Shown here: in pieces, positions 49,250 through 57,173 of the stretch
How the letters are laid out: the number at the start of each line of letters is the position of its first letter
Position numbering within the stretch: the stretch's first letter is position 1
Assembly: GCF_021462285.1 (NCBI RefSeq)
Contig: NZ_CP082787.1
Coordinates: 2,852,001-2,916,000 of the forward strand
Length of the DNA stretch: 64,000 nt
Reading direction: 5' to 3'
Origin: Serratia entomophila
GTDB taxonomy: Bacteria; Pseudomonadota; Gammaproteobacteria; Enterobacterales; Enterobacteriaceae
Notes under the pieces: generated by a model
Told to the model about the DNA's origin: nothing
Seen by the model: only the letters and a program-made list of their open reading frames with translations
Databases searched by the model: none
Program-made: the position numbers and the translations under genes

Positions 49250-49866
49250 CCTATTTCTCCTTTCACGTTCTCTCTGCGCGCGCTTAACGCGCGCTGCACC
49301 AGCCAGCCGACGAACAGCGCCAGCAGCGCCCCGCTCACCAGATCAATCAACAGGTGGCGGCGCAGCTGCAAAATGGAAAACGCAATCGCCAACGCCCACA
49401 GGATAAATAACGCCGTCCTCAGCTTACGCCTTCGGTCGCTCAGCGCCCACACCGCCAATACCGTCAGCGCCATATGCAGCGAAGGCAGGCAATTTTGCCG
49501 CGAGTCCACCGCGCTCAGCGCCGCCAACAGCCGTGAACTGAGGCCCGTACCGCCGTCCGCCGGGTAAGTCATGGTGGTGGGCCACAGCAGATACACCGCC
49601 CCGGCGCTCAATGCGGTCAGCTGCATTGCGGCGGCCAGCCACCTGACCCGGCCCACCGGCGCCAGCAGGTAACCGAGCGGAATAATGATAAAAAACGACA
49701 GATACAGCCAAATGGCCGCCGGGTTAAACGGGATCCAACGGTCGATAGCCGATGGCGGGATCACGGCGCCCGCCCCCTGCAGGCGATCGGTGCAGGTATA
49801 AATCACCCCGACCAGCCCCCAGCCCAGCAACATCTGCCACAGCCGATACGGCAGCGTTTTCATCAT
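49246..49866 (-). CDS. PAP2-type phosphatase or headgroup transferase
   Basis: 206 residues, about six membrane segments. PAP2 motifs: NCLPSLHMALTVL (about 125; PSxxH) and LRRHLLIDLVSG (about 173; R-x-x-x-x-x-D-type). The first motif (KxxxxxxRP) is not obvious, resembling the inositol-phosphotransferase-like PAP2 branch. It may remove a phosphate from, or transfer a head group to, the operon lipid. ATG 49866 overlaps the adenylating-enzyme stop by 4 bases. Confidence 0.82.
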   Translation of the reverse strand: MMKTLPYRLWQMLLGWGLVGVIYTCTDRLQGAGAVIPPSAIDRWIPFNPAAIWLYLSFFIIIPLGYLLAPVGRVRWLAAAMQLTALSAGAVYLLWPTTMTYPADGGTGLSSRLLAALSAVDSRQNCLPSLHMALTVLAVWALSDRRRKLRTALFILWALAIAFSILQLRRHLLIDLVSGALLALFVGWLVQRALSARRENVKGEIG

Positions 49867-51146
49867 GCCACCGCCTGGCGAATAATTCGCCGCCGCTTGC
49901 TGTCGAACTGCGGCATCACCGCCTGCGTCGTCAGCTGCCACTCCAGACGGTCAGCGGCGATGCCCTGGCGTGCAAACAGCGCGCTGAGCTGCGCCTGGCA
50001 GTGCGCCAATTGTTCCGTGCTGCAGTCGGCCAGCAGCTGCAGGCGCCGTTCACCGTGCTGAATCAGCCGGTAGTCGCAGCTCAGCGGCAGCGCGTTGGCG
50101 ATCGCGCGGCTACACAGATCGGCAAACACCACCTGCGGCTGCTGCCGCACATTGGGTAAAACCAGTTGGTCGTCCCGCCGCCCTTCAATGCGGGCAAGCG
50201 CCATTGTCGGTTGCCCGCAGGGGCAAGGTTCCGCCCGCCGCACCAGCACGTCGTCCAACCGATAACGCACGATTGGCTGAGTGCTGCGGGTAAAATCGGT
50301 GATCAGCGGCGTAAAACGCTGCTCGTCTATCCACTGCGGTTCGATATGCAGAAACTCCTCGTTCAGATGCAGAGTGCCGTGCGAACAGCTGGCGGCCAGA
50401 AAACCTTCCGTCGCCTGATACACCTCGCCTACCGCCGGAAACACCTGCGCCAGCAGCCGCCGATCCTGTTCCTCCAACACCTCCGCCACCGAAATCACTT
50501 TTTTGACCGCCAGCCGGATCTGCCCGGCCTGCACCGCCAGCGCCAGGGCGCGCAGCACCTGCGCCGGCGCCACGATAATGGTCGGCGCCTGCCGTTCCAG
50601 CTGCGGCAATTGCGCGGCGAAGGGAGCGAACAGATCGTAAAACGCCAGGCTCAGCCAGCGGTTGTTCACGCTGTGGTACAGGTTGTTGTCCGCCCGCAGA
50701 AACAGCGCGACGCGCTCGCCGGCGAACAGGCCGTCCGGCAGCATTTTCGCCAGCATGCCGCCGGCCCACACCCGCTGCTCACGCGGGCTGACGACAAAAA
50801 TGCCGCGCCGGCCCGAGGTTCCCGACGACAACCCCACGCTGTATTTGCCGATTTTCGGGCTGAAATCCCGCTCCAGTTCGCTGCGTTGGGCGCAGGCCAG
50901 CAACGCGTCACGCTGCAATCCGGCGGTATTCATCCGGTCGAACTCCGCCATCATCAGCGCTTTGTCCATCAGCGGCCAGGCGCCGATCGGCCGCCGGCTG
51001 TAGGGCCTGAAATAAGGGCTTCGCGCCAGCACCCGCCGGGAAAACTTCTTCAACCGCCGCGCCTGATGCGCCTCCAGCGCCTGGCGATCGCGAAACCTCA
51101 GGCGGCGGGCGCGGAAATAGTGCCACAGCGTCAGCAGCGGGATCAT
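49863..51146 (-). CDS. Adenylate-forming enzyme related to F390 synthetase, PaaK and LuxE
   Basis: 427 residues. The nucleotide-binding loop is GLSSGTSGRRGIFVV (about 105-119); IISVAEVLEEQD-like VISVAEVLEEQDRR, GEVYQATEGFLA (about 245) and VRYRLDDVLVRR (about 295) follow, and a Cys pair in AEPCPCGQPT is typical of the F390-synthetase/PaaK clade. Such enzymes activate a carboxylate as acyl-AMP and pass it to CoA, a protein Cys or another acceptor. Here the acid is probably a fatty acid. GAGGGGG precedes ATG 51146, which overlaps the MBL gene by 4 bases. Confidence 0.82.
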   Translation of the reverse strand: MIPLLTLWHYFRARRLRFRDRQALEAHQARRLKKFSRRVLARSPYFRPYSRRPIGAWPLMDKALMMAEFDRMNTAGLQRDALLACAQRSELERDFSPKIGKYSVGLSSGTSGRRGIFVVSPREQRVWAGGMLAKMLPDGLFAGERVALFLRADNNLYHSVNNRWLSLAFYDLFAPFAAQLPQLERQAPTIIVAPAQVLRALALAVQAGQIRLAVKKVISVAEVLEEQDRRLLAQVFPAVGEVYQATEGFLAASCSHGTLHLNEEFLHIEPQWIDEQRFTPLITDFTRSTQPIVRYRLDDVLVRRAEPCPCGQPTMALARIEGRRDDQLVLPNVRQQPQVVFADLCSRAIANALPLSCDYRLIQHGERRLQLLADCSTEQLAHCQAQLSALFARQGIAADRLEWQLTTQAVMPQFDSKRRRIIRQAVA

Positions 51147-51949
51147 AAGTCCCCCTCGTGGCACAGCAGAATTTCCGCGTTGCCGCTCGCCCACAGCTGG
51201 TTCAGCCGCTCCAGCGTGCGGTAGTAGGCTTTAGCGTCGTCCATCACCAGATTCGCCAGCGCGGAGGGGCCGCGCAGTTGCTGATAGCTCAGCGGCGACC
51301 AGGCCGCGTCGCTGGCCAGCAGCGTCCAACCGCCGTCGGTGAGAATAAAGGCGCCAAGGTGGCCGGCCGCATGGCCGGGCAATGGCACCAGCACGATCTG
51401 CCCTTCGCTGCCCGGCAGCGCATAGCCCCGGTCGAAAGGCGCCAACAGCGCAGGCAGGCTGGTCTGCGCAAACGCCTCGATAAACTGCAGACCGCTTTCA
51501 AAGCCTTCGGGGATCAGGCCGGGGATAAAGGCGCGTTTCAAGGCGGCAAAGCCCCGCAACTCGCGGGTTTGCCGCCAGCCCTCGCCGGAGCAGATAAAAT
51601 CGAGATGAGCGAAGTCGCGCAGCCCGGCAATGTGATCGGCATGAAAATGCGAAACAATCAGCGCCTGAATGTCATTGGCGGCATAGCCGGCGGCGCTCAG
51701 CTGCTGCGCCAGCGATTCGGCGGGATCGAAGTACACCGGCGTCATCTGCCGATAGATGCGGAAAATACCCGTCTGCGTCTGCTGCTGAAAATAGCGCGCA
51801 TAGCCGGTATCCCACAGCCAGCGGCGTTCACCCACCTCCAGCAGATAGGCACGGGCCGGGAATTTGCAGACGCGGAATCCGGCGCCGCGCAACGCCATGC
51901 AGCCAATATGGGTGCAGTAGCCCACCTCAAAGGCGGTCACCTTAGCCAT
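51143..51949 (-). CDS. MBL-fold hydrolase of the lactonase-like branch
   Basis: 268 residues. Zinc motif SHFHADHIAGL at 100-110, third ligand in PLPGHAAGHLG (about 184) and Asp in LLASDAAWS (about 205). The N-terminal layout (a Cys- and His-bearing first strand, LWDTGY) resembles N-acyl-homoserine-lactonase-type proteins. In this operon it may instead hydrolyse an acyl thioester, beta-lactone or ester intermediate; this is inference. ATG 51949 follows GGGAGGTG and overlaps the reductase gene by 8 bases. Confidence 0.82.
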   Translation of the reverse strand: MAKVTAFEVGYCTHIGCMALRGAGFRVCKFPARAYLLEVGERRWLWDTGYARYFQQQTQTGIFRIYRQMTPVYFDPAESLAQQLSAAGYAANDIQALIVSHFHADHIAGLRDFAHLDFICSGEGWRQTRELRGFAALKRAFIPGLIPEGFESGLQFIEAFAQTSLPALLAPFDRGYALPGSEGQIVLVPLPGHAAGHLGAFILTDGGWTLLASDAAWSPLSYQQLRGPSALANLVMDDAKAYYRTLERLNQLWASGNAEILLCHEGDL

Positions 51950-52958
51950 GCGCCACACCTCCCTGCAGGTTGAGCCACTCGCCGGTCAGGCGGATCCCCT
52001 CCTCCATCGAATAGCGTGGCCGGTAACCCAACTCCTCCACCGCGCGAGCCCGGCTCAGCGTCATGTCGTAATGCACCGCCGCCACGCTATAGCGCGTCAG
52101 CAACGGCTCTTTGCCGGTAAACCGCGCCGCCAGCTCCAGCCCTCCGGCCAGCAGGTGCAGCAGCGGATAAGGCACCGCCTGCAGCCGATAGCGCAGACCC
52201 AGCTGGCCGCGCAGCAGCGAATCCAGCATGTCCGCCAGCCGCTGCGGCTGATGATTGGTAATGTTATAGGCCGCACCTGAAGGCAGCTGCCGCCGGCGGC
52301 TGGCCAGATCCATCGCATGCACCACGTTCAGCACGAAGGTCAGATCCAGCAGCGCTTTGCCGCCTCCCGGCAGGCGCAGCACGCCGCGATCGCGATCGAG
52401 CTGCCGCAACAGACGCGGAACAATCACCCGGTCATGCGGGCCGAACAGGCCCCTGGGGCGCAAAATAACGTAGGCGGTCTGCGGGTAGCGCGGCACCCGC
52501 GCGCGCAGCTGCTGCTCCGCGGCATATTTGCTGGCGGCGTAATGGTTGGCGAAGCGCCGGGCGCGGTAGGTTTCCTCAATATCCTGATGGGGCCTGAAAT
52601 CAAAATAGACAGCCGGCGTGGAAATATGGACAAAGCGCCGCACGCCGCAGCGGCCCGCCGCCTCCGCCAGTTTCTCCGTCGCGGCCACGTTGGCCTGATA
52701 AAACTCCGCTTTGCTGCCCCAGGGCGCGGATTTGGCCGCGCAGTGCCAGACCCAATCGCAGCCGTTCACCAACTGCCGGCACTGTTCCGCCGTGGCCTCG
52801 GCCAGATCCAGCGGACTGAACTCGGCCCCCAGCTGCCGCAGCGCCTCGCCGGCATGCCGGTCGCGCCCGGTGGCGCGCACCTGATGGCCCGCCTCCAGCA
52901 GCCACTGCGCCGCGTTGCGCCCCAGCCCGCTGGTGGCCCCGGTGACCAGCACCTTCAT
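51942..52958 (-). CDS. NAD(P)-dependent extended SDR, OleD/3-beta-HSD-like reductase
   Basis: 338 residues. Rossmann motif TGATSGLG (6-13), active Ser in VHISTPAV (113) and catalytic YxxxK as Tyr140-Lys144 in NHYAASKYAAE. The sequence with FGPHDRVIVPRLL and PGGGKALLDLTFVLNVVHAM is typical of the 3-beta-hydroxysteroid dehydrogenase/OleD group, which reduces beta-keto groups of long alkyl acids. Direct partner of the ketosynthase, whose stop it overlaps by 4 bases. Confidence 0.87.
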   Translation of the reverse strand: MKVLVTGATSGLGRNAAQWLLEAGHQVRATGRDRHAGEALRQLGAEFSPLDLAEATAEQCRQLVNGCDWVWHCAAKSAPWGSKAEFYQANVAATEKLAEAAGRCGVRRFVHISTPAVYFDFRPHQDIEETYRARRFANHYAASKYAAEQQLRARVPRYPQTAYVILRPRGLFGPHDRVIVPRLLRQLDRDRGVLRLPGGGKALLDLTFVLNVVHAMDLASRRRQLPSGAAYNITNHQPQRLADMLDSLLRGQLGLRYRLQAVPYPLLHLLAGGLELAARFTGKEPLLTRYSVAAVHYDMTLSRARAVEELGYRPRYSMEEGIRLTGEWLNLQGGVAHG

Positions 52959-53959
52959 GGCAACAGCACCATGCCGGCCAGCGACAGCCCGGCGGCGGTG
53001 CCGATCAGCATCACCGGCTTGCCGGGGTTAAAACGGCCGTCGGTCACCGCGGCATGCAGCGCCGTGGGGATCGACGCCGCCACCTGATTGCCGTGATAGC
53101 GGTAAATATCCACCAGCGCCTCACTGGAGACGTGCAGCCGCTTGCGCATATGCTCCAGCGAAAGATGGCTCGCCTGATGCGGCACCACGGTCGCTATCTG
53201 CGCCAGCGTCAGCCCGCTGGCCGCCAGCAGCCGGGCCAGGTAGCCCTCGATCAGCGCCGACGCCTGGCGGAACAGCGGTTTGCCCTGCATATGAAACAGG
53301 AAGTCGCTGCCGGTCATGCCGGCGCGCGGGTTGCGCCTGGTGCCGCCGGCGCGGATCTCGCACAGCTCGCTGCCTTCGGGATAGGTTTCCACCAGGCTCG
53401 CCAGAATGCCGCTGGCGCCGTCGCCGCGCTCCACGATGGCGCAGGCCGCCCCGTCGCCAAAAATCAGCGAGGACTCTTCGTGCTCCCAGTCGATGCCGCG
53501 CGAAGCCAGGTCCGCCGAGACGATGGCGATGCGCCGGTAGGTGCCGGCGTTCAGCAAGCCGGCGGCCACCTGCAGCGCGGAGATAAAGCTGACGCAGCTG
53601 CTGTTGATGTCGAAACCGGCGGTGCCCGGCGCCAACCCGGCCACCTTGAGGATGTGCGCGGCGGTGCAAGGCAGCGCCTGCACCGATATCGCCGATGCAG
53701 AAATCAGCAGATCGATAGACTGCGCGGCGATATCGCAACGGGTTAAGGCGTTTTGCAGCGCGGCGGCGGCCAGCTCGGCCTGGCTGGCGTCATCCGCGGC
53801 GTGAAAGCGGTGAATAATGCCGGAGCGTTTTTCGACGTAGCCGGCCGGTTTGCGCAGCAGACGGTCCAGCGCGGAGGATTCCACGCGGTTTGGCGGCAAC
53901 GCCGCCCCGGTGGCGATAACTTTCAGAGGCAGCAACGCGGAACAAGATTGTGTGGTCAT
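52955..53959 (-). CDS. Beta-ketoacyl synthase III-like enzyme (FabH/OleA family), first gene of the lipid operon
   Basis: 334-residue thiolase-fold condensing enzyme. Catalytic triad: Cys in DINSSCVSF (about 121), His in VPHQASH (about 259) and Asn in YRYHGNQVAAS (about 289). It would join an acyl thioester to a second acyl group or malonyl carrier. GDGAACAIV and the C-terminal GTAAGLSLAGMVL fit the family. The start at ATG 53959 has only a weak binding site. A divergent FabH rather than the housekeeping one is likely, given the operon context. No acyl carrier protein gene lies in the operon. Confidence 0.88.
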   Translation of the reverse strand: MTTQSCSALLPLKVIATGAALPPNRVESSALDRLLRKPAGYVEKRSGIIHRFHAADDASQAELAAAALQNALTRCDIAAQSIDLLISASAISVQALPCTAAHILKVAGLAPGTAGFDINSSCVSFISALQVAAGLLNAGTYRRIAIVSADLASRGIDWEHEESSLIFGDGAACAIVERGDGASGILASLVETYPEGSELCEIRAGGTRRNPRAGMTGSDFLFHMQGKPLFRQASALIEGYLARLLAASGLTLAQIATVVPHQASHLSLEHMRKRLHVSSEALVDIYRYHGNQVAASIPTALHAAVTDGRFNPGKPVMLIGTAAGLSLAGMVLLP

Positions 53960-54120
53960 TATTGTTGTGAGTTAACCTGAATATCCGTAAAGCGATCTCC
54001 CGGCGCAGCCTCGGCTGCGGCGGATCATCCCCGGTTTTTACATCCCAAAACGCCCCTTCAGGGCCATCGATTTTTTTTATGTGCGACAGACGGCCGGCAT
54101 CCGCCGGCGAAGCAAGCGTA

Positions 54121-54149
54121 ACAATACTGAGATATTAAGTTTACGGCAA
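54121..54149 (-). promoter_or_regulatory. Candidate promoter of the lipid operon
   Basis: On the minus strand TTGCCG (54144-54149) and TATTGT (54121-54126) are separated by 17 bases, each matching 4 of 6 consensus positions. It lies about 160 bases upstream of the ketosynthase start, in the only gap of the region. The surrounding 53960-54232 gap otherwise shows a GC hairpin and nothing coding. Confidence 0.35.
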
Positions 54150-54200
54150 GGAAGCAAAAATGTGCGGGCGGGGATCACAATTGCGGGCGGACGTTAGCGG

Positions 54201-54223
54201 CCGCCGCTGTGGTTCAGCGGCGG
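54201..54223 (-). terminator. GC hairpin after narI
   Basis: CCGCCGCTG-TGGTT-CAGCGGCGG is a perfect 9-base-pair stem 10 bases after the narI stop, without a T-run. It may terminate weakly or allow some read-through from nar into the lipid operon. Confidence 0.45.
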
Positions 54224-54232
54224 CGGAGAGGG

Positions 54233-54910
54233 TCAGCGGCGGTTACGCACCAGCTGATAGCGACGGGTCAGGTACTCTACCGGTACGCTCCAGATATGCA
54301 CCAGGCGGCAGAACGGGAACAGTATGAACAGCGTCATGCCCAGTACCATATGCAGCTTGAAGATCGGCGCCACCCCTGCCAGGTAGTGGGAAGCGCCGGC
54401 GTGGAAGGTCACCACCGCCTGCGCCCAGGCCACCAGCTTTATCATTTCGCTGCCGTCCATATGCTGGGCGGAGAACGGAATGGTCAGCAGGCCGAGGCAC
54501 ACCTGCACCACCAACAGCGTCAGGATCATGATATCGGCAAAGCTGCTGGTGGCGCGCACCCGCGGGTTGGTCAGGCGGCGTTTCAACAGCAGCGCGCCGC
54601 CAACCAAGGTCATCAGGCCGCAGGCGCCGCCGGCGATCATCGCCAGCTTCTGCTTCACGTCGATCGGCAGGAAGGATTCATACATCCAGTGCGGCGTCAG
54701 CATGCCGAGGAAGTGCCCGGCGAAGATGCCGAGAATACCGATGTGGAACAGGTTGGAGGCCAGCCGCATGCCCTTTTTGTCCAGCATCTGGCTGGATCCG
54801 GCGCGCCAGCTGTACTGACCGTAGTCATAGCGCAGCCAGCTGCCGAGCAGGAAGATCGCTCCCGCCAGATAGGGGTAAATATCAAAGAAGAACAGGTTCA
54901 AAAATTGCAT
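54233..54910 (-). CDS. narI: Respiratory nitrate reductase gamma subunit NarI
   Basis: 225 residues, as in E. coli. Five membrane helices and two haem b groups; ligand His pairs are in [17 protein letters not shown] (about 52-68) and [11 protein letters not shown]...KLHMVLG (about 185-205). It oxidises menaquinol or ubiquinol and passes electrons to NarH. Start ATG 54910 (MQFLNLFFF) is 2 bases after the narJ stop. Last gene of narGHJI. Confidence 0.96.
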   Translation of the reverse strand: MQFLNLFFFDIYPYLAGAIFLLGSWLRYDYGQYSWRAGSSQMLDKKGMRLASNLFHIGILGIFAGHFLGMLTPHWMYESFLPIDVKQKLAMIAGGACGLMTLVGGALLLKRRLTNPRVRATSSFADIMILTLLVVQVCLGLLTIPFSAQHMDGSEMIKLVAWAQAVVTFHAGASHYLAGVAPIFKLHMVLGMTLFILFPFCRLVHIWSVPVEYLTRRYQLVRNRR

Positions 54911-54912
54911 GA

Positions 54913-55632
54913 TTATTTTCCTTTGGTTGCCGCTGCAGCCAGATCCAGATACTGCGGCGCCACTGCGCCGGCAAAGCGCCGCTGGTGCGCGGTCTGTTGT
55001 TCGGAACCGCAGCCCGGTTGTTCGCCAAGAAACGTGATCTGCTCCTCCTCCCACACCGCATCCAGCGCCTGCGGCGTATCGTCGCGCGCTTCCTTCGCCA
55101 CCTGAGTTGCCAACACCTGCGCCTGCACCTCGCTGCCGGACAGCGCCAGCAGCAGGTCAAACAGCACCGCATAAGGGCTTTCCCGCTGCCGCAGCCGGGC
55201 GCCCAGCAGCGCCAGAATCGGCGCGATGTCCTGCAGCCCTTCGCGCGCCTGCGTTGCGCTGCGGCTGGCCAGATACTCCAGATACAACGGCAGGAAGTCC
55301 GGCAGCTCGCGGCTGTCGATCTGCAACCCGGCGGCGCGATACTGCGCCATCAGGTCGACCATCGCCTGGCCGCGATCGCGCGATTCGCCGTGCACGTGCT
55401 CGAACAGCAGCAGCGAGGTGGCGCGGCCGCGGTCGAACAGCTCGCAATAGTCGGCCTGCGTGTCCAGTAACGGCCGGGCGCACAGGCGGCGGATAAACAG
55501 GATCAGCTGCGCGCTGTGGTGCAGATCCAGCTCGCTGGCCGGTTCCAGCGCTTCGATCAGCGTCTGCTGATGGTCGAATAGCGCCTGCTCCGGGTAGTCC
55601 AGCAGGCGGGCGATCGCTTTCAGGCTGATCAT
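54913..55632 (-). CDS. narJ: Nitrate reductase molybdenum cofactor assembly chaperone NarJ
   Basis: 239 residues of the TorD/NarJ fold, starting [21 protein letters not shown]. The chaperone binds the NarG N-terminus and helps insert molybdopterin. [20 protein letters not shown] (about 98-117) is the conserved core. ATG 55632 overlaps the narH stop as TGATG; the in-frame TTG one codon earlier is less likely. Confidence 0.95.
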   Translation of the reverse strand: MISLKAIARLLDYPEQALFDHQQTLIEALEPASELDLHHSAQLILFIRRLCARPLLDTQADYCELFDRGRATSLLLFEHVHGESRDRGQAMVDLMAQYRAAGLQIDSRELPDFLPLYLEYLASRSATQAREGLQDIAPILALLGARLRQRESPYAVLFDLLLALSGSEVQAQVLATQVAKEARDDTPQALDAVWEEEQITFLGEQPGCGSEQQTAHQRRFAGAVAPQYLDLAAAATKGK

Positions 55633-57173
55633 CAAGCATCCTCCGGGCGTACGGTTTTTTGCGTCACGTCGATGGCGTCGATGCGGCGGCTGTTGAACAG
55701 GTTGAACTTGCCGTCGCTGCCGTGGCAGCCGTCGCCGAAGCTGAATCCGCAGCCCTTGCTTTCCGGGAAGGCTTCGCGCGCCAGCTCGCGGTGGCTGGAC
55801 GGCACCACGAAGCGGTCCTCATAGTTGGCTATCGCCAGATAGCGGTACATTTCCTGCGCCTGCGCCTCGCTCAGCCCGACCTGCTCCAGCGCGCTGGTAT
55901 CCACCACGCCGTCGACGGTCTCTGCGCGTTTGTAGTGGCGCATCGCCAGCATGCGCCTGAGCGCCAGCAACACCGGTGCGGTGTCGCCGGCGGTCAGCAG
56001 GTTGGCCAGGTACTGCACCGGAATGCGCAGGCTTTCTACGTCCGGCAGCACGCCGCTGTGCGCCAGCTCGCCGGCGTCGGCGGCCGACTGAATCGGCGAC
56101 AGCGGCGGCACGTACCACACCATCGGCAAGGTGCGATACTCCGGGTGCAGCGGCAGCGCCAGCTTCCAGTCCATCGCCATTTTGTACACCGGCGACTGCT
56201 GGGCGGCTTCGATCACGCCCTGCGGCACGCCGTCCGCCAGCGCCTGAGCAATCACTGCCGGGTCATGCGGATCGAGGAAGATATCCAACTGGCTTCGGTA
56301 CAGATCCTTATCGTTTTCCACCGCCGCCGCCTGCTCGATGCGATCGGCGTCGTACAGCAGCACGCCGAGGTAGCGAATGCGGCCGACGCAGGTCTCCGAG
56401 CACAGCGTCGGCTGGCCGGCCTCGATGCGCGGGTAGCAGAAGATGCACTTCTCGGACTTGCCGCTCTTCCAGTTGAAGTAGATTTTCTTGTAGGGGCAAC
56501 CGGTCAGGCACATGCGCCAGCCGCGGCATTTATCCTGATCGATCAGCACAATGCCGTCTTCGCCGCGCTTGTAGATCGCCCCGCTCGGGCAGGTGGCGAC
56601 GCAGGCCGGGTTCAGGCAGTGTTCGCATAAACGCGGCAGATACATCATGAAGGTGTTTTCGAACTGGCCGTACATCGCCTTTTGCATGTTGTCGAAGTTT
56701 TTGTCCTGCGAACGCTTTTCGAATTCGCCGCCGAGGATCTCCTCCCAGTTCGGACCCTTTTCAATCTTCTTCATGCGCTGGCCGGTGATCAGCGAGCGCG
56801 GACGCGCCACCGGCTGATGTTTGCCCTGCCTGGCGGTGTGCAGATGCTGGTAGTCGTAGTCGAAGGGTTCGTAGTAGTCATCCAGCGCCGGCACGTCCGG
56901 GTTGGCGAAGATTTTCGACAGCAGGCCGACGCGGCTGCCCATGCGCGGTTCCAGCTTGCCGTTGATTTTACGGATCCAGCCGCCCTGCCACTTCTCCTGA
57001 TCTTCCCAGGCCTGCGGATAACCGACGCCGGGCTTGCTTTCCACGTTGTTGAACCAGGCGTACTCCATGCCTTCGCGGCTGGTCCAGACGTTCTTGCAGG
57101 TTATCGAGCAGGTATGGCAACCGATGCACTTGTCCAGGTTCAACACCATGCCGACTTGAGAACGAATTTTCAT
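55632..57173 (-). CDS. narH: Respiratory nitrate reductase beta subunit NarH
   Basis: 513 residues carrying three 4Fe-4S and one 3Fe-4S cluster. Cys groups: CIGCHTCSITCKNVW (about 16), CEHCLNPACVATCPSG (about 185), and CRGWRMCLTGCPYKK, where a Trp replaces one Cys and marks the 3Fe-4S cluster, as in E. coli; KCIFCYPR follows. Start at ATG 57173 (MKIRSQVGMVLNLDKC), overlapping narG by 4 bases. Confidence 0.97.
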   Translation of the reverse strand: MKIRSQVGMVLNLDKCIGCHTCSITCKNVWTSREGMEYAWFNNVESKPGVGYPQAWEDQEKWQGGWIRKINGKLEPRMGSRVGLLSKIFANPDVPALDDYYEPFDYDYQHLHTARQGKHQPVARPRSLITGQRMKKIEKGPNWEEILGGEFEKRSQDKNFDNMQKAMYGQFENTFMMYLPRLCEHCLNPACVATCPSGAIYKRGEDGIVLIDQDKCRGWRMCLTGCPYKKIYFNWKSGKSEKCIFCYPRIEAGQPTLCSETCVGRIRYLGVLLYDADRIEQAAAVENDKDLYRSQLDIFLDPHDPAVIAQALADGVPQGVIEAAQQSPVYKMAMDWKLALPLHPEYRTLPMVWYVPPLSPIQSAADAGELAHSGVLPDVESLRIPVQYLANLLTAGDTAPVLLALRRMLAMRHYKRAETVDGVVDTSALEQVGLSEAQAQEMYRYLAIANYEDRFVVPSSHRELAREAFPESKGCGFSFGDGCHGSDGKFNLFNSRRIDAIDVTQKTVRPEDA

